Positions 13,908-16,801 of a DNA stretch of 16,801 nucleotides are shown piece after piece. This DNA is from Firmicutes bacterium UBA995 (GTDB lineage Bacteria > Bacillota > Sulfobacillia > UBA995). A program made the translations under genes and the position numbers. The stretch is from NCBI GenBank assembly GCA_002291985.1, contig DBBB01000019.1, forward strand, positions 1-16,801, read 5' to 3'. The notes under the pieces are model-generated. The model worked only from the letters and a program-made list of their open reading frames with translations, made no database searches and had not been told where the DNA came from. Each line of letters begins with the position of its first letter. The first letter of the stretch is position 1.

Positions 13908-15137
13908 TCAACCTCCCTCCCGCGTCCGTACGCGATCTACGCGGCACTCGGCCGTGCCGTCGACGAACTCCAGCCCAACCCGGTCGCCCTCCGCCACCGC
14001 GCCGGCCGACCGGACCAGCCTCCCCGAAAGCAACTCGCGGCAAATGACATAACCTCTCGCCAGCGTTGCCAGAGGCGAAAGCCCCTCGAGTCGCCATAAA
14101 AGCGACTGAAGGCGATCCCCGGCGCGCTCGCGGTTGCGGGTTGCCGCCGACCCGAGTTGTCTTGCGAGTTCGTCGACCCTCTGGCGCATGCCAGACAGCC
14201 GGTCGGGGGCCCGCACGAACCCCACGCTCGCCATCGCCCGATGCAGGCGCTCTCGCCCAGCCGCCATCGTGTCGGCGAGGGCGCCAAGCGCGCGGCTAGT
14301 CAGCGAGGCGAGGTGTTGTTGCAACTCGCCCCGGGACACAACGGCCATCTCCGCGCCGGCGGAGGGGGTGGGCGCCCGGACATCGGCCACCAGGTCGGCG
14401 ATGGTGAAGTCCGTCTCGTGACCCACGGCCGAGACCACGGGGACCGGCGAGGCATGGATGGCCCGCGCCACCAGTTCCGAGTTGAAGGCGGACAGTTCCT
14501 CCAGTGAACCGCCGCCCCGGGCGACGATGATCACGTCCACTTCCGCGACCCGGGCCAGCAGCTCGATGCCACGGGCGACCTCGGCAGGCGCGCCCTCGCC
14601 CTGAACGGCAGCAGGCGCCAGTATCAGGCGCACCCCGGGGTATCTTCGCCGGCTCACCTTGAGGATGTCGCGGAGGACCGCTCCCGAAGGCGAGGTCACA
14701 ACGCCCACCGCCCGGGGGAACCGCGCCAATCGTCGCTTGCGCCCGGCCGCGAACAGCCCTTCACCATCGAGGCGGGCTTTTAACTGTTCCAGGGCCAGGA
14801 ACGCCGACCCGACGCCTTCCGGCATGACCTGCTCGACGTAGAGCTGATACGAGCCATCGCGGTCGTATACGCCTATCCTGCCCTGGGCGATGGCCGCCAG
14901 CCCATTGGCCAGTTTAAAGGCCAGCTCGGTTGCGCGACTGCGGAACATGACGCAACGCAAGCTGGCCTGGCTGTCTTTCAGGGTGAAGTACGCGTGCCCG
15001 GAGGCATGAGGGCGGTAGTTCGATATTTCGCCCCTCACCCACACCTGGGCCAGAAAGGGATCGCCCTCCAGCCGCAGGCGGATTCTCCGGGTGATTTCCC
15101 CCACCGATAGCACGTTTGTCCGCGGTGGAAAGGACAT
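13908..15137 (-). CDS. xseA: Exodeoxyribonuclease VII large subunit
   Basis: The 409-aa catalytic subunit of exonuclease VII. An N-terminal OB-fold (about 1-100; VWVRGEISNYRPHASGHAYF) is followed by the catalytic domain with VVTSPSGAVLRDIL, VARGGGSLEELSAFN, VVSAVGHETDFTIADLVADVRAPTPSAG and a helical C-terminal part ending in a small beta domain (LARGYVICRE). The length is normal (400-450 aa). ATG 15137 follows GGAGGT by only 2-3 nt, an unusually short spacing, but the next in-frame start would remove the first conserved residues. It begins 9 nt after the folD stop. Confidence 0.95.
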   Translation of the reverse strand: MSFPPRTNVLSVGEITRRIRLRLEGDPFLAQVWVRGEISNYRPHASGHAYFTLKDSQASLRCVMFRSRATELAFKLANGLAAIAQGRIGVYDRDGSYQLYVEQVMPEGVGSAFLALEQLKARLDGEGLFAAGRKRRLARFPRAVGVVTSPSGAVLRDILKVSRRRYPGVRLILAPAAVQGEGAPAEVARGIELLARVAEVDVIIVARGGGSLEELSAFNSELVARAIHASPVPVVSAVGHETDFTIADLVADVRAPTPSAGAEMAVVSRGELQQHLASLTSRALGALADTMAAGRERLHRAMASVGFVRAPDRLSGMRQRVDELARQLGSAATRNRERAGDRLQSLLWRLEGLSPLATLARGYVICRELLSGRLVRSAGAVAEGDRVGLEFVDGTAECRVDRVRTREGG

Positions 15138-15146
15138 CGACCTCCG

Positions 15147-15995
15147 TCACCCCAGGGTCCGTTCGGCCGCTTCGATCGAGTTCTTGATCAGCATGGTGAT
15201 GGTCATGGGGCCGACTCCGCCCGGCACGGGGGTGATGAAACCCGCCACCCGGGAGACAGAAGCAAAGTCGACGTCGCCCACCAGCCGATCCCCAAGTCGA
15301 TTCACCCCGACGTCGATCACCACCGCCCCCGGCTTGACCCAGTCACCCTTTACCATCTCCGCTTTGCCCACCGCTGCGACCAGCACATCGGCAGTCCGGG
15401 TGACCGCCGGCAGGTCTCGCGTCCGGGAGTGACACATGGTCACCGTGGCGTGCCGGGACAGCAGTAGCATGGCCACGGGTTTGCCCACGATATTGCTGCG
15501 ACCGACGACCACGGCGTGGTTGCCCTTCAGTTCAAACCCGGAGCGATCGATCAACTCCATGACCCCGGCGGGGGTGCAGGGGATGAAGCAGCGGGCCCCG
15601 ATATGCAGGTTGCCGACGTTCACGGGATGAAAACCGTCAACGTCTTTCTCCGGGCGGATGGCGAGGATGACCGCCTGCTCATCAATGTGATCGGGCAAAG
15701 GAAGCTGAACGAGTATCCCGTGGATGGACGGATCTCGGTTGAAGGACTCGACCTGGGCGATCACTTCCTGCTGGCCGGCGGTAGCAGGCATCCTCCGGAC
15801 CACCGAGTGCAAGGTCAACTCCTGGCAGGCTTTCTCCTTGCTCTTCACGTATGAGTGCGAGGCGGGATCGTCGCCCACCAGGATCACGCCGAGGCCGGGC
15901 ACGACCCCCCGGGCGCGCAAAGCCTCGACCCTGCCCGAAAGCGCCTGGCGGATCTCGGCCGCTACTTGCTTGCCACTTATGACTCGGGCCGGCAT
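15147..15995 (-). CDS. folD: Bifunctional methylenetetrahydrofolate dehydrogenase/cyclohydrolase FolD
   Basis: A 282-aa enzyme interconverting 5,10-methylene-, methenyl- and 10-formyl-tetrahydrofolate using NADP, the C1 supply for purines, formyl-Met and, in acetogens, the methyl branch of CO2 fixation. Key residues are Y49 and K53 (SYVKSKEKAC), QLPLP (97-101), KDVDGFHP with D120, the CTPAGV segment and the nucleotide-binding GRSNIVGKP (165-173). VPGGVGPMT lies near the C terminus. ATG 15995 is chosen because GGAGGG lies 8 nt upstream and gives the family length; the frame extends to 16025 without similarity. It starts 16 nt after the oxidoreductase stop. Confidence 0.96.
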   Translation of the reverse strand: MPARVISGKQVAAEIRQALSGRVEALRARGVVPGLGVILVGDDPASHSYVKSKEKACQELTLHSVVRRMPATAGQQEVIAQVESFNRDPSIHGILVQLPLPDHIDEQAVILAIRPEKDVDGFHPVNVGNLHIGARCFIPCTPAGVMELIDRSGFELKGNHAVVVGRSNIVGKPVAMLLLSRHATVTMCHSRTRDLPAVTRTADVLVAAVGKAEMVKGDWVKPGAVVIDVGVNRLGDRLVGDVDFASVSRVAGFITPVPGGVGPMTITMLIKNSIEAAERTLG

Positions 15996-16011
15996 CACTG
16001 CATCCCTCCGT

Positions 16012-16801
16012 CTACAGGTTCTCAAGCTGGCGGTGAATTGCGCCCGCCGCTCGCTTGCCCGCGCCCATGGCCAGGATGACCGTAGCCGCGCCGGTCACGG
16101 CATCGCCCCCGGCATATACCCCCGGTCGACTTGTCAGTCCCGTCGCCTCATCGGCCACCACGCAGCCCCACCGGTTGGTGGCGAGGCCCGGCGTCGTCTG
16201 GTGAATGATGGGGTTCGGGCTGGTCCCCAGGGCCATCACCACCGTGTCCACCTCGAGGAGGAACTCGGACCCGGGCACAGCAATGGGCCGGCGCCGGCCC
16301 GAAGCGTCCGGTTCGCCAAGCTCCATACGCACACACTCCAGCGACTTGACCCAGCCCCCCGGTCCGCCCAGAACGCGCACGGGGTTGGTCAAGGTCCGGA
16401 AGATGACTCCTTCATCGGCCGCATGATGGATTTCTTCCTTGCGCGCGGGCATTTCCGCCTCGGAGCGGCGGTACACGATGATGCCTTCCTCGGCCCCCAG
16501 GCGGATGGCACAGCGAACGGCATCCATGGCCACGTTGCCCCCACCCACGACCGCCACCCGCCGTCCTACCTTGATCGGCGTGTCATGTTGGGGAAAAAGA
16601 TAAGCCTTCATCAGGTTGGTCCGAGTGAGGAACTCGTTGGCCGAGTACACGCCGTTGAGCGTCTCGCCCGGGATGTTCATGAAGGATGGCAGCCCTGCCC
16701 CCGTGCCCAGGAACACCGCCTGGTACCCGTCGCCCATCAGTTCGTCCACGCTGATGGTCCGCCCTACCACCACATCGAGTTCGAGCCGGACCCCCATCGC
16801 C
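16012..16801 (-). CDS. GltA/NfnB/SudA-type FAD-NAD(P)H oxidoreductase, N-terminal part beyond window
   Basis: The open frame enters from the right edge and ends at 16012, showing about 263 C-terminal residues of a protein usually near 460 aa. Visible are VVGGGNVAMDAVRCA (NADPH-binding Rossmann fold), IVYRRSEAEMPARKEE, the ALGTSPNP strand and a C-terminal FAD motif GVYAGGDAVTGAATVILAMGAGKRAA. This is the pattern of the glutamate synthase small subunit family, which in anaerobes includes NfnB of electron-bifurcating NADH-dependent ferredoxin:NADP oxidoreductase and SudA of sulfide dehydrogenase. The N-terminal Fe-S domain lies outside, so these cannot be told apart. Placement directly before folD would suit NADPH supply or redox balancing. 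An internal ATG at 16797 is not the real start. Confidence 0.92.
   Translation of the reverse strand, partial: AMGVRLELDVVVGRTISVDELMGDGYQAVFLGTGAGLPSFMNIPGETLNGVYSANEFLTRTNLMKAYLFPQHDTPIKVGRRVAVVGGGNVAMDAVRCAIRLGAEEGIIVYRRSEAEMPARKEEIHHAADEGVIFRTLTNPVRVLGGPGGWVKSLECVRMELGEPDASGRRRPIAVPGSEFLLEVDTVVMALGTSPNPIIHQTTPGLATNRWGCVVADEATGLTSRPGVYAGGDAVTGAATVILAMGAGKRAAGAIHRQLENL

Overview
The window looks like chromosomal DNA from a high-GC, spore-forming member of the Bacillota (Firmicutes), probably an anaerobic or thermophilic lineage. The evidence is a complete spo0A, the Bacillota gene order folD-xseA-xseB-ispA-...-dxs-...-nadK-argR-recN, and a large structured RNA region just upstream of a four-helix membrane protein and dxs, where OLE RNA and OapA are found in extremophilic Bacillota. 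I cannot name a species.

Reading on the minus strand from the right edge, positions 16801 to 4858 form one tightly packed gene string: the C-terminal part of a GltA/NfnB-type oxidoreductase, folD, xseA, xseB, ispA, a YuiD-like divergent PAP2 gene, a gene-free structured block with its own candidate promoter (proposed OLE RNA, about 12246 to 11640), a DUF21-like membrane protein (proposed oapA), dxs, a 4-hydroxy-2-oxoglutarate-aldolase-like gene, nadK, argR and recN. Many junctions overlap or abut (ATGA at ispA/yuiD-like, TTGA at oapA/dxs, TGA-CG-ATG at argR/recN), so translational coupling is likely. The string joins one-carbon folate metabolism, isoprenoid precursor and prenyl-chain synthesis, NADP supply, arginine control and DNA repair.

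A plus-strand gamma-carbonic-anhydrase-like gene (4443-4949) runs convergently into recN, overlapping by 92 bp. It sits where spoIVB is expected in related genomes. Across a 268-bp spacer, spo0A is transcribed the other way. It is followed by a decayed or frameshifted steA remnant, two tandem leucine-dehydrogenase-family genes, and a P-loop ATPase-like gene that runs off the left edge. That last group probably serves branched-chain amino acid and 2-oxoacid metabolism.

The highlight is the proposed OLE RNA/OapA locus: about 0.6 kb of non-coding, hairpin-rich sequence in its characteristic isoprenoid-operon context, with a good sigma-A-type promoter placed to give a transcript of about 600 nt. 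Other oddities are the aldolase where tlyA is usual, the missing spoIVB, the broken steA, and unusual active-site-region motifs in DXS.
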